In this document: positions 34,608-44,468 of the stretch, piece after piece
Layout: the number at the start of each line of letters is the position of its first letter
How positions within the stretch are numbered: position 1 is the first letter of the stretch
Assembly (NCBI RefSeq): GCF_012113595.1
Contig: NZ_CP050831.1
Coordinates: forward strand, 620,001-684,000
Length of the DNA stretch: 64,000 bases
Reading direction: 5' to 3'
Source of the DNA: Bacteroides faecium
GTDB taxonomy: Bacteria > Bacteroidota > Bacteroidia > Bacteroidales > Bacteroidaceae
The notes under the pieces: model-generated
Told to the model about the DNA's origin: nothing
What the model saw: the letters and a program-made list of their open reading frames with translations, nothing else
Database searches by the model: none
Translations under genes and position numbers: made by a program

Positions 34608-36671
34608 TTATTTAATATACTTGGAAATAACCTCTTTCCACACGGCATAACCTTCAGCCGTCAGATGCAACCCATCCTCCCGATAATGCTCCGGGAACAA
34701 TTCTCCTTTTGCCGTAAACATCGGATGATATACATCAGCATAAGCAGTATTCACCTGTTGCTCTGCAAACTCTTTTATCAACGCATTTGTCTGTTCAATC
34801 CTCTCTTTGTCCTTCAATCTCCGCACAGACGGTTTGATAGAAATGAAAATAATCTCCGCTTCCGGTTTTTCTTTCCGGAGAATAAAGAACAATCTCTTGA
34901 TCTGCGCCAGTATTTCATCCGGAGTCCATTTGTAACCAATATCATTGTCCCCTTCATAAACAAAAATCTGTTTAGGATGATAAGGGCTTATCAAACGGTC
35001 CTTATAATTAATCAAGTCTATCGTTTTCGTGCCGGAAACGCCCCGGTTCAGAACCGGCTTCCCTGGGAAATCATCCGCTAAGGATTTCCAGTTCTCCATC
35101 GTTGAACTACCCACAAAAAGAATCAAATTCTTTGTCGGCGGATTGATGGAATCCGCCTTTTCATAACGCCTCATTTTCTGATCCCACTTTAGTTGTTGTG
35201 CCAGTTTAGGAACTCCCTTTATCCGTTCGCACGGAATCGGTTTTCCACGTAAGAGTATCCTTCCCAGATAGATTACCGACTGGTCATACTTTTCAGGATG
35301 TGCTATTATATCCTCCCGTTGTTTATTACTGAGTATTTTTTTCTTGTCAGCTTTCTCGGAAGAGATCCGGATAGTTACTTGATGAACACCTTTCTCCAAC
35401 TTTATCACATCATACTGCCCCCGGTAGCGATTGTTACACCAGGAATTAAAACGATTCAAAGTATAATTCCCGATACGGTCATTCGCTTCATACAGATGAA
35501 AGCCTTTAGTACTAACCTCTTTCAACTGAACAAATTTTCCGTCAACCAGAACTTCAACCTGTCCTACTTCCGGACCGCCAATATCAAACAAGCCTAGCAT
35601 ATCTCCCTCAAAGCCAAAGGAAAATGACGCTCCCTCCTTACTACTGGTCATCACTGTATCAAACCAGCCGGAAAATTTCTTTAAGGAAGGGTTCTCTGAT
35701 GTATTAACCTCTTTCCATGACTTATCAAAAGAAGCAATCTGTGAAGGGATATACATTTCGGCTTCTTCCCATTCCGAACCGATAAGCGGTTCAGGAAGCA
35801 TATGTGCCTGCGAAAAGCTCTGCGAAGCACTATTTCCTTTTTGCATCTTCTCCAGTCCCCGTGCAATAGCGGAAGCATATAGGTTGCCCCCATCGGTGAC
35901 TGGATGTACCCCATCATTAGAAAACAAAATCTTCCCGGCAGCAACCTCTTTGGTTCCTTTCCAAAGTAACTTACCCGCCTCTTCGAGTGCTGCCGCTTCC
36001 ATGCCCAAATGAATAGAAGGAAGTTGGTAATGCGCGGCAATGTCCTCCAATCTTTTAATCACCTGCGGAACATCTCCTTTCTGATAAATAGCAGTCTGAT
36101 TTGTATAAATCGTATAAATCAAACAAATATCCGTATGGGGATTCTCTTTTATAATCTTTCGGATCATCCCCTCCATACCGTCCGGATAACCGCCGTTTAC
36201 CGCGAATTCAATAAAAACAAGATCCGGCTTATACTGTAACACCTGTTCCCGAATCCGGAAAGCCCCCAAGTCCGTACCCGTGCCGGACACTCCGGCATTA
36301 ATCCATCTGAAACGGGTCTTGGAAAATGTATTTTCCATATAGCGGGTAGTTTGCAAACGATAGCAATAATCTCCCTGTGTAATACTGCCACCAATAAAAG
36401 CAACCGTGATTTCCTGCCCTTTCTCTATTTTTAAAGAAAAGTTAGGAAGCCCCTTTCTTACCGCACATTCTTTTTCATCATAGTAACTTCCGGGTTGAAC
36501 CAGTGAGATTTCCTTATCTGCCGTTGTGTACACCAAAGGTGAAGCTCCTCCCTGCGAAGCGGCAATCTTATCCAAATCGAACCGGCTCTGCCCATAAGCA
36601 TAGGGAAGTACTGTCATTAGTACCATTCCTGCGATAACAGCTCCCAGTTGTCGTATCTGTATCATCTTCAT
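34608..36671 (-). CDS. Two-domain SGNH/GDSL hydrolase (tandem esterase)
   Basis: 687 residues with a signal peptide. SGNH domain 1 (about 85-275): Ser96 in FIGGSITQG, Gly127 in NAGVSGTGT, Asn159 in FAVNGG, and Asp253/His256 in NDGVHP. A beta-sandwich linker (about 310-480) contains GWFDTVMTSSKEG and LEKGVHQVTIRIS. SGNH domain 2 (about 510-687): Ser523 in FVGSSTMENW, Gly544 in NRGVSGTKT, Asn576 in EGDNDIGY, and Asp666/His669 in DGLHLTAEGY. Both catalytic sets look complete, so it is probably a bifunctional carbohydrate deacylase. Its start overlaps the stop of the upstream gene by 4 bp, indicating translational coupling. Confidence 0.92.
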   Translation of the reverse strand: MKMIQIRQLGAVIAGMVLMTVLPYAYGQSRFDLDKIAASQGGASPLVYTTADKEISLVQPGSYYDEKECAVRKGLPNFSLKIEKGQEITVAFIGGSITQGDYCYRLQTTRYMENTFSKTRFRWINAGVSGTGTDLGAFRIREQVLQYKPDLVFIEFAVNGGYPDGMEGMIRKIIKENPHTDICLIYTIYTNQTAIYQKGDVPQVIKRLEDIAAHYQLPSIHLGMEAAALEEAGKLLWKGTKEVAAGKILFSNDGVHPVTDGGNLYASAIARGLEKMQKGNSASQSFSQAHMLPEPLIGSEWEEAEMYIPSQIASFDKSWKEVNTSENPSLKKFSGWFDTVMTSSKEGASFSFGFEGDMLGLFDIGGPEVGQVEVLVDGKFVQLKEVSTKGFHLYEANDRIGNYTLNRFNSWCNNRYRGQYDVIKLEKGVHQVTIRISSEKADKKKILSNKQREDIIAHPEKYDQSVIYLGRILLRGKPIPCERIKGVPKLAQQLKWDQKMRRYEKADSINPPTKNLILFVGSSTMENWKSLADDFPGKPVLNRGVSGTKTIDLINYKDRLISPYHPKQIFVYEGDNDIGYKWTPDEILAQIKRLFFILRKEKPEAEIIFISIKPSVRRLKDKERIEQTNALIKEFAEQQVNTAYADVYHPMFTAKGELFPEHYREDGLHLTAEGYAVWKEVISKYIK

Positions 36672-39600
36672 TTTGAATTAAGTATAATTTCCTTCGTTTT
36701 ATCTGCCTGTCCTTCCGATTTCACCGTTACTTTAACAACGGCTTTTTCGTCCATTTTCAATTTATAGAAGCTCCATTCAAACGGATAAGAAGCAACCGTA
36801 CAAGACTGTCCGTTACATTCCACCGCTATGGACATTTCCTTATCCTTGATCGGCGCAGTTTCAGCAAATCCATACACAGAATCCCATCCGAACGGAGAAC
36901 GGATGCGGAACAAAAAGACCTTGCCGAAAGGTTCTCCCATATCCACCACTTCCATTCCATTCTTCAACACAGGGTAACGAGTCTCTTTGCGAGGTTCGGC
37001 TAAAGGAAATGCCAAAGCCCTGAAACCTTTTCCCGGAACAGAAACCTTAACCGCATTTCCAGCCCTGTTTATTTTCATCGTTTTACCTTTTTCGGTGTAT
37101 TGTACAACATCACCTTGTCCAATCAATCCGGCAACTTCGTCCAAGCGGACAGTCAGTGATTCTTCCTGTTCAGACTCACCGGATAAAATCACCCAGAAAT
37201 ATTTATCGGAAACCGCAGTCAGATAATTTACTGTCGGATTATCCACCTGGACCAACCCTTTCTTTGTCCAAAGCTTCGCCTTGTTGTCTCCAAATATTTT
37301 CCCTTTTTCATTCCCGTAGATACGGTTTGTAAACCAGACAAAACCTTCCTGCTTGCACGACGGGAAATAAATATTCCCCTTGGAACGTTCTATGGCTTCA
37401 GATACCAGATAATCCCACGTAAATGCCAAATGGGGCGGAATATGGTGGTAATAGATAGAACTTACATCGGGACCCTTATAAGGAAAATCCGGTGACAGGG
37501 TTATATCCGTATATCCTGTTGCATAATATCCCGGATAATTTGTAAACCGTCCGATCACTCCATTCCGGGCATAAGTCTCGTAAATAGGTTTATGGGTATA
37601 TTGATAGAGACGGAGCAGATGAGGAGCCCAGTTGCTCATAAAGACCGGACGCACCTGCTTTCCCTTTGTCCGCAGGAAATAAGTCGAAGGCTGTTCAAAG
37701 CCCAGTCCGACCGGTGAGACAAGCCATTCCGGCACTTGCTTCTCCTGCGCATCATTTGCCACTCGTGGAAATCCTAGACGGTATTTCTCTTTTCCCTTCC
37801 ACCATAAGTTTGTATTCCCGTCAAAACGGTTTCCCGGATGAATCGTTTGTAGATTCTCTGTTACGGCAGGAAAAGACCTGATTCCTGCAATGGTATTGGA
37901 AGCCCCGTATTGTGCCGCTTTCAAATATTTTTCTTCTTTTGTCAACTCATACAAGTCTATCAGATCCCACCACGGAGCATACACATTCGTATTATAAAAA
38001 GACATCAATCCTACCGGTTGGGATGAGTTCTTATATATCTGCAAATCTATATACCGGTCGGCAGTAGAAGTAGCAAAACGTTTCCATTTCTCATCTCCGG
38101 TCAGGTTATAGGCGGAGATTGCCTGTACCCACGAGAGAACCTGTGTAGAATATCCCTTTGTTTTCCTCAATGTATCCCCCGGTAAGGCGATAGAAGCCAG
38201 CCACGGGTTCAGCCCTCCCAAAAGACGATGCAAGCCTTCATAATAAGAAGTATTGAACTGCGAGTGAAAAGGATTGAGCCGGAGTGTCTCAAGCGTTTTG
38301 TTGTATCCGCTTGGAACCAAGTCCGTAGCCCATCTGTATCCACTCCGAGACAATGTATATTCTATTGTCGGTAAAGAGCGTGACAAATAAAATTCTTCAT
38401 CTTCCGAGAAGACAGATGCTGCGACAATAGCCAAAGGAGCAGCGTGCACTACTGTCGGAGCCGTTTCCGGATCTCCTTCAATGTCATAAAACCCTTTAAG
38501 ACCGGCATCCCATCCGCCATACTCTTCATTGCGCATCAAATCCAGAATATTGAACATTGCCTCAGTCAGTGATACATCTTTTTGTTTCCTGTAATCTTTC
38601 ACCTTATATACTTGATCCGAAATATATTCTACCACCTCATTCCAGCCAGCCGGAAGTATGCCTATCACAAACTTGCGTTCAATCATCTGCCCCGCCTTCA
38701 CATGAGAGTCTTTCATCCCCATAACGGGAGCAAAGGCTACCGGCTGAACAACATTCTGCTCATTCCTGACTGAAAATCCCATCGGAGAAAAATCCACACT
38801 TCCCCATTCTTGCGGGAAAGTCGTATCATCCCCTGATATAAAAGATGACATCACTCCACCCAAAGAAGTAGTTGATTCAACAATAGCCAACGGTTGTTGC
38901 ATCATTGAAGAAAGCATCATCACCGGATGTGGAGAAACCCGCTTATACTGAAACATCGGCGGAAGAAGTATATTACTCACATTCGGCTGGGGGACAGGCT
39001 GAAAAGCAGAAAGTCCCATACTATACATTCCGTCAGTAGCTGGACGGCAGGATAATCTCACCTCGATATGATTCCCTTCGGCAGGTAACGTCCAGTAACC
39101 TGTGATAGAAGAGCCATTCTTCGTGATATACTGTACTTCAATACTCTTATTGTCCTTGTTCACCGCTTTCACCGGAATAGCCTCACTAAGCACTCCTGCC
39201 ACATAAGGATTCAAATAATCCTCATCAGACTGTACGGTGTATTCCTTTCCATTTACAGTAAATGTACTTTTCGAAACTGCATTTCTCCAGGAAGGGAAGA
39301 ATTTATCATTATCTACCGGACTTTGCTCCGCAGTGATAAGAAACACCTTATGGTCTTCCATAGTAGACAAGAAACGGCGCCAGATTCCCTTTACCTTGAT
39401 TTCCGTCCGGCAGGCAATCGCCTGGTTGTTCGCTCCGGCTTTTACAAAACTCACCCGGATATTCGAATTCTCTATATTAGCCACCATTTCCGCACTAGGC
39501 GATAATAAAAGCGGAGTAGACACATTATCAAAACCGGATCCTTTCGTCTCTATCTTAACAGGATTCTTTCTCCACTTGCCCACTTCTTTCCTATCCATTT

Positions 39601-40096
39601 CATTGGGATTGATAGAATGATCCTTCACCAATAGAATCGCGTCACATCGACCGAAATTCTTTTTCGTGTCATGCAATCGCAATAAGACCTGTTTTTTTGC
39701 CAACTGCACACCGCCCGCATTTTCCCAATAAAATCCGACCTTTCCATGTTTTCCGGATTCTTTCATCGGTTTCTCATCCACACTTAAACGGAACAAGCGT
39801 GTCCCCGGCAATTTCTCATAATCTGCCGACCTTACCCATACATTATAGTCCCCTTCTTCTATTATATTGACGACTGTAAGCGCATCAAACTGTTCGTCAA
39901 GACTTCCACCACCGTTCAAACGAAGCATGGCACTCCCCATGCAATCAGTCGACCTATCCGTTGACCATTTTCCCTTGAACTGGAAAGCCTCAGCTTCAAT
40001 CAAATATTTATCTTTCTGCGCATACATATTCAATCCTCCAACCGCAAAAAGAAGGGTGCAAACAAGATTCTTTACTATCCAGTGATTTATGTTCAT
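36668..40096 (-). CDS. Large secreted PUL2 protein, putative alpha-barrel carbohydrate enzyme with N-terminal CBM-like domain
   Basis: 1142 residues with a signal peptide (VCTLLFAVGGLNMYA). Residues about 30-160 look like a CBM6/35-type sandwich (YLIEAEAFQFKGKW, EGDYNVWVRSADY). A beta-rich region (about 190-480) precedes a helical region (about 485-910) and a C-terminal sandwich. The helical part is related to the next gene's product: VGLGFEQ (796-802) matches VGLSFEH there, and DNPTVNYLTAVSDK matches DNPYVEYMTAVNEK. The layout resembles (alpha/alpha)6 glycosidases or lyases, but I recognise no named family. It lies 3 bp after its paralogue and overlaps the SGNH gene by 4 bp. Confidence 0.75.
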   Translation of the reverse strand: MNINHWIVKNLVCTLLFAVGGLNMYAQKDKYLIEAEAFQFKGKWSTDRSTDCMGSAMLRLNGGGSLDEQFDALTVVNIIEEGDYNVWVRSADYEKLPGTRLFRLSVDEKPMKESGKHGKVGFYWENAGGVQLAKKQVLLRLHDTKKNFGRCDAILLVKDHSINPNEMDRKEVGKWRKNPVKIETKGSGFDNVSTPLLLSPSAEMVANIENSNIRVSFVKAGANNQAIACRTEIKVKGIWRRFLSTMEDHKVFLITAEQSPVDNDKFFPSWRNAVSKSTFTVNGKEYTVQSDEDYLNPYVAGVLSEAIPVKAVNKDNKSIEVQYITKNGSSITGYWTLPAEGNHIEVRLSCRPATDGMYSMGLSAFQPVPQPNVSNILLPPMFQYKRVSPHPVMMLSSMMQQPLAIVESTTSLGGVMSSFISGDDTTFPQEWGSVDFSPMGFSVRNEQNVVQPVAFAPVMGMKDSHVKAGQMIERKFVIGILPAGWNEVVEYISDQVYKVKDYRKQKDVSLTEAMFNILDLMRNEEYGGWDAGLKGFYDIEGDPETAPTVVHAAPLAIVAASVFSEDEEFYLSRSLPTIEYTLSRSGYRWATDLVPSGYNKTLETLRLNPFHSQFNTSYYEGLHRLLGGLNPWLASIALPGDTLRKTKGYSTQVLSWVQAISAYNLTGDEKWKRFATSTADRYIDLQIYKNSSQPVGLMSFYNTNVYAPWWDLIDLYELTKEEKYLKAAQYGASNTIAGIRSFPAVTENLQTIHPGNRFDGNTNLWWKGKEKYRLGFPRVANDAQEKQVPEWLVSPVGLGFEQPSTYFLRTKGKQVRPVFMSNWAPHLLRLYQYTHKPIYETYARNGVIGRFTNYPGYYATGYTDITLSPDFPYKGPDVSSIYYHHIPPHLAFTWDYLVSEAIERSKGNIYFPSCKQEGFVWFTNRIYGNEKGKIFGDNKAKLWTKKGLVQVDNPTVNYLTAVSDKYFWVILSGESEQEESLTVRLDEVAGLIGQGDVVQYTEKGKTMKINRAGNAVKVSVPGKGFRALAFPLAEPRKETRYPVLKNGMEVVDMGEPFGKVFLFRIRSPFGWDSVYGFAETAPIKDKEMSIAVECNGQSCTVASYPFEWSFYKLKMDEKAVVKVTVKSEGQADKTKEIILNSK

Positions 40097-40099
40097 ATC

Positions 40100-42721
40100 C
40101 TATTTATATTTAATCTTTAAAACTGTCAAGCCATATGCATCAATCGTTACGTTCCAATTGTCCACTCCGTCTACAAGTGTGGAATGACCTTGATTATCCA
40201 AGCAAGATACGTTTTTCACCCGAATCTTTTTTCTGGGGAACAAACACTCCGCATCCATTCCAATCAAAGAGGACTGTTTTTCATCATCATTGTTCAGCAA
40301 GATAAGGAAAACGGTCTTCTCCTTCTCGTTTACAGCAGTCATATATTCCACGTAAGGATTATCCAATTTGAATAATCCCGGACGCATTATCAAATCGGCT
40401 TTCGTACCGAATACAGTGCCGGGCGCAAAGCCGTAAGTCTGGTGAGGTCCTACTTTAGGAGTAATAAATCCACCCGGATAAGTTATCCTGCCATTGGAAC
40501 GCAGGGATATTTCAGACAACAAATAGTCGGTAATCCATCCCACCTGCCACCAAGCATGATGCGGATAAGGTCCTGCTCCATTATTCATCGAATCCCAATA
40601 ATAGGAAGCGACTCCCGTTTTCAAATCCACAAACGCATCCCTTCCTATAACCGCCGCGCGCGCCATATTCAGGAATAATGAGTCTTTTGTTAACCCATAC
40701 ATCCGTACGAACATTCCGGCATGGCTAGCCAAGAGTATCGGTCCGCGATGATTGGCAGAACCGGCTACTCCACCATGCTCGAAACTCAATCCCACCTGAC
40801 TGATTTCCCAGTCTTTCCGTTCTACCCCTTTCACCCGCTTTACCACTGACGTTGGTATAGGATGCGTATAAACCGATGCCGTATAAATCTTAGCTGCCGA
40901 TATAGCCGCTTCTTTATACTTCTCGTTTTTCGTCACGTTATACAGTTCCAACAAAGCTTGTACACTTTGGGCTGTGGCAAAATCCGGGACAAAACGGGTA
41001 TCACCGCAAACACCCAGGAAATGTCCTTTCCTTACAGCGTTCTCCACATACCAGTCCGCTCCTTGTATAGCTGCCTGCAGATATTTCTTATCTTTCAGTA
41101 TCTCGTAAGCAATCAATAATCCATAAAACGTCGGCCGTAAATCCGCAATATCGGTAAAAGTAGGCTCCAAGGTTTTATTCTCATAGGCTACTTCCCATTG
41201 TCCGTTAGGTTTCATCCATTCCAACAAGCGGTCGGCAGCCAGTCTGACATGCTGTTTTAATTCCTTTTGCTGCGGTTCGAAAAGCAGGATATTGCCCATA
41301 TCCATCAACATATAATAAGTGGTTGCAATGGGTTCCGTATAGGGTCCCCACTCTTCGGTGAACCGTTTGCTTTTATACAAATAATACTGTCCCGCAGAGG
41401 AGCCATAGAGGAAATCTTTCTCCGCATGTTGCTGCATCAATTTAAAGTTCAACGCATTCGGCAGTCTTTTTTGTGTCAAGCGAGGATCATCCGTCAACTT
41501 TGCCAACATCCACATTGCCCCGTAATCGGAGTTTTTCATGGCATCTTTTTCCGAATCATACACACCACCCAGATAGTCCTGTGCTCCAATCGTCACTCCC
41601 TTATATACCTGGTTGTGCCATTTGGAAGTACTGTCATTAGTAAGGTATGCGTGCATATCGTAAAGTCTTTGCGTCAATGAATACTTTGTCTGTTTCAACT
41701 TTAGAAAATCCGTGAAGCGATAAATATCATTAATCGCATGTTTCAATACAGCATACCAATCCGCTTTCTGAATGGTATAACGGAAAGAGAAAGAGAGGCT
41801 GTCCCCTACATTCGCCAATGAATTCTTCTCTCCCAACACAGGATGGTAAAGTGTGGGCGAGAACTCTCCCTCACGGTTCATAACCGACAATCCGAGTTGC
41901 CATTCCGCATGCGTCTTTTTATCCTTCGGCCAAGGATCTCTGCCAGTACCCGGCTCGGCAGTGACGGCAACGGTCACACCTTTTCCATCCGTTATCAGTG
42001 CGGATAATGTAGAAGCCGTACGTTCTCTTGCCACTACCGGTACGTGAGGGATTCCCTGACCATAGCCATACGCTTGTACAAAGTCCATATTTATAGCATT
42101 CCCCTGAAATATTCCGGGGACGGTAGCCCACTGAAAATCATATTTATCTATTGAAACCAGCGAAGGAGTTGCCAAAGAATAATAACCAGTCTTCTTGGGA
42201 TGCAAAATGAAATCAACTTTAATATCATTCCGATGGAACGGGTCCAGACACCATTTTTCTGTAATCCGCATCGTTTCATTTTCGTACCGGAAGCAAAGCT
42301 CCGTATCGGAAATACGCTCCACTGCCGAAGGATGAAAAACCATGTTTTCTCCTGCCTTATTCATGGCAACGGCATTTGTATTCTGCTGCCATGAAGGAAT
42401 AATATAACGATATTGCGGAGCCGGGAAAAGAATTTCTTTTCCCATATTATCATATAATTTCTGTGGTGTCGTTTCCGGTTTAGAAGAAGCATATAAAACA
42501 TTATGCTGATATTTAGCTGTCTCCATAATATCCCAACCGCTCGTTCCCTTCACTTTCAGCGTTTCTAACGTATATCCGCCAGCATCCTTTTTCCATCCGA
42601 GTTCAAGTTGGTCATTAGCCAATCGTACAACGGACTGTTCCTGGGCTGATAAAGCGACAGATAAGCTTAGTGCTACGCCTATAGAAAAATAGTTAATGAA
42701 ATTCTTTGGCATCCCTTTCAT
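40100..42721 (-). CDS. Large secreted PUL2 protein, putative alpha-barrel carbohydrate enzyme
   Basis: 873 residues with a signal peptide (FSIGVALSLSVALSAQ). Residues about 30-320 are beta-rich, like the N-terminal super-sandwich of (alpha/alpha) enzymes. About 320-740 is helical with repeated hairpins (TFYGLLIAYEILKDKKYLQAAIQGADWYVE cut to YLQAAIQGADWYVE; SVQALLELYNVTKNEKYKEAA), and the end is a small beta domain. Candidate active-site stretches are VGLSFEHGG (643-651) and PYPHHAWWQVG (718-728). It is a paralogue of the 36668-40096 product without the CBM-like domain. It has no family I can name; glycosidase or lyase is inferred from architecture and location. Confidence 0.75.
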   Translation of the reverse strand: MKGMPKNFINYFSIGVALSLSVALSAQEQSVVRLANDQLELGWKKDAGGYTLETLKVKGTSGWDIMETAKYQHNVLYASSKPETTPQKLYDNMGKEILFPAPQYRYIIPSWQQNTNAVAMNKAGENMVFHPSAVERISDTELCFRYENETMRITEKWCLDPFHRNDIKVDFILHPKKTGYYSLATPSLVSIDKYDFQWATVPGIFQGNAINMDFVQAYGYGQGIPHVPVVARERTASTLSALITDGKGVTVAVTAEPGTGRDPWPKDKKTHAEWQLGLSVMNREGEFSPTLYHPVLGEKNSLANVGDSLSFSFRYTIQKADWYAVLKHAINDIYRFTDFLKLKQTKYSLTQRLYDMHAYLTNDSTSKWHNQVYKGVTIGAQDYLGGVYDSEKDAMKNSDYGAMWMLAKLTDDPRLTQKRLPNALNFKLMQQHAEKDFLYGSSAGQYYLYKSKRFTEEWGPYTEPIATTYYMLMDMGNILLFEPQQKELKQHVRLAADRLLEWMKPNGQWEVAYENKTLEPTFTDIADLRPTFYGLLIAYEILKDKKYLQAAIQGADWYVENAVRKGHFLGVCGDTRFVPDFATAQSVQALLELYNVTKNEKYKEAAISAAKIYTASVYTHPIPTSVVKRVKGVERKDWEISQVGLSFEHGGVAGSANHRGPILLASHAGMFVRMYGLTKDSLFLNMARAAVIGRDAFVDLKTGVASYYWDSMNNGAGPYPHHAWWQVGWITDYLLSEISLRSNGRITYPGGFITPKVGPHQTYGFAPGTVFGTKADLIMRPGLFKLDNPYVEYMTAVNEKEKTVFLILLNNDDEKQSSLIGMDAECLFPRKKIRVKNVSCLDNQGHSTLVDGVDNWNVTIDAYGLTVLKIKYK

Positions 42722-42730
42722 TTTTATCGG

Positions 42731-44437
42731 TTATTCTTTCACTTCAATGTTTAATTTCACTTGCGAATAATTACTTCCGTCATACCAGTCGAATACAGCT
42801 TTATAAGTGCCGGGAGTATTGTAAGTATGTACGTAATCTCTGGAAGTAACACTATTTAGAGAGACTCCCTTATCAGGAGTACCTTTTCTGATATAAACAG
42901 GTTTGGAGATAGCCCAGTCATCATTAGCGGTTGCAGTTGTCCCGCCACCTGCCAAATATGCTCTCGCAGAAGTAATGTCCCAATTCTTTTTCGGATTCAA
43001 GCAATCCACTCCGAACCAGGCATCTTTTGAGAAGCCCATTTGATTAGTTCCTCTAAAATTTTCTGGAGAAATCAAGGCTAATTCAAACTTTCTGACAATC
43101 CAATCAGCCCTGTTAGCTGTTTCTCTTTCATCTTTATGATGAAAAGCCATATACAATTTAGCATTCGGATCATTACCTGCTATTTCTTTCAAACTGATTT
43201 CTCCGGAAAGAGTATTATCACTACCTGTTGAAAAAATGAACTTCTCAGATAAATCAATCCACGTAGCAGCTTCTACATGCTCTTTCTCATAAACACCATC
43301 AAAATCCGTTGATACTTTAAATTTCAAGAGTTGATCTACCCCATTACGTACAAATGTCGAGAAATTCACCACCATGTCATTATCCGCATAAAATCTTTCC
43401 CTGAAGTCAAAGTTATGTCCGCTTTCTCCAGAATAGAAAACTACACTATTGGCATTATTGCCAGTCAAACTAAACGTTATAGGCTCTCCCGCCTTACATT
43501 CCACCTTATCCGGCAAAACGCTCAATGAAGCGGGAATCTCTTCCTCTACCTCGCCTTGCACTTCCACGGTCAGTTTCGTCAATGCATGGTCACTGCCATT
43601 ATACCAATCGGATGTCGTTTCAAATACAACCTCATAAATTCCCGGTTTAGTATATATGTACTTGTACTCATCCATCGTCGTACTAATATTCTTCAACGCA
43701 ACACCCGTGTCAGGAGTGGTTTTCCGGACATCAAAAGCCTGTGAAATAACCCAATCTACATTTTTCGGCTGATTAGTTCCCCCATCAATCAATATCTGGC
43801 TGGTAGAAGAAACATTCCATGTCACTGCCGGATTTTCAAAATCCACCACCTTCCAGCCCATAGTAGGCATCGTAGCCAAATTGCTTCGTACCCCTTCGGT
43901 AGAAACGCAATCAAGTGTGATGGAACGGATAATCCAGTTGTTCTGCCGTGCTTTCTGTTCATCTTCATAACGGAATGCAACAAACAACTTAGCATCCTCT
44001 GCCGCACCGACATACTCTTTCAAATTCACCTCTCCGGAAGGAGTCTGGTCATCTCCTACCGAAAAGCGGAACTTATCAGACAAGTCAATCCATGTAGCTG
44101 CTTCCACATTCTCCTTGTCATAGATTCCACTAAAATCGGAAGAAACCAGGAATTTCAGGTTATGGTAAATATCTCCATAACGTACCCAGGAATTGAATTT
44201 GACCAACAGGTCACCATCTGCATGATATCTTTCTTTATAAGCATAATTATGCCCAACCTCACCCGAATAAAACACTATATTATCCGGATTTCCGCCCAAC
44301 TTGAAAGTTACAGGTTCGCCTACCTGATAAACCTGCTTATCCAGCGCCACATTCAGTTCTACACTTGGAACCTCATCTTCCATACAGGAAACCAACCCCA
44401 CAAGTAACAAACCGCAATATTTTATTATATTTTTCAT
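42731..44437 (-). CDS. Surface lipoprotein with two tandem DUF5017-like units
   Basis: 568 residues with a lipoprotein signal (YCGLLLVGLVSC). Two homologous halves (about 22-293 and 298-566) share EPVTFKLGGN/EPITFSLTGN, VVFYSGESGHN, ERFYADNDMVV, EHVEAATWIDLSEKF, the DWxIR and WxISxPxxxRKxTPDxGV motifs. This is the DUF5017 glycan-binding type duplicated in one chain. It occupies the SusE/SusF position after SusD (31 bp gap) and probably binds PUL2 glycan on the surface. Confidence 0.85.
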   Translation of the reverse strand: MKNIIKYCGLLLVGLVSCMEDEVPSVELNVALDKQVYQVGEPVTFKLGGNPDNIVFYSGEVGHNYAYKERYHADGDLLVKFNSWVRYGDIYHNLKFLVSSDFSGIYDKENVEAATWIDLSDKFRFSVGDDQTPSGEVNLKEYVGAAEDAKLFVAFRYEDEQKARQNNWIIRSITLDCVSTEGVRSNLATMPTMGWKVVDFENPAVTWNVSSTSQILIDGGTNQPKNVDWVISQAFDVRKTTPDTGVALKNISTTMDEYKYIYTKPGIYEVVFETTSDWYNGSDHALTKLTVEVQGEVEEEIPASLSVLPDKVECKAGEPITFSLTGNNANSVVFYSGESGHNFDFRERFYADNDMVVNFSTFVRNGVDQLLKFKVSTDFDGVYEKEHVEAATWIDLSEKFIFSTGSDNTLSGEISLKEIAGNDPNAKLYMAFHHKDERETANRADWIVRKFELALISPENFRGTNQMGFSKDAWFGVDCLNPKKNWDITSARAYLAGGGTTATANDDWAISKPVYIRKGTPDKGVSLNSVTSRDYVHTYNTPGTYKAVFDWYDGSNYSQVKLNIEVKE

Positions 44438-44468
44438 GTTCGATTGTTTTAAAAAGATAAAAAATCAA

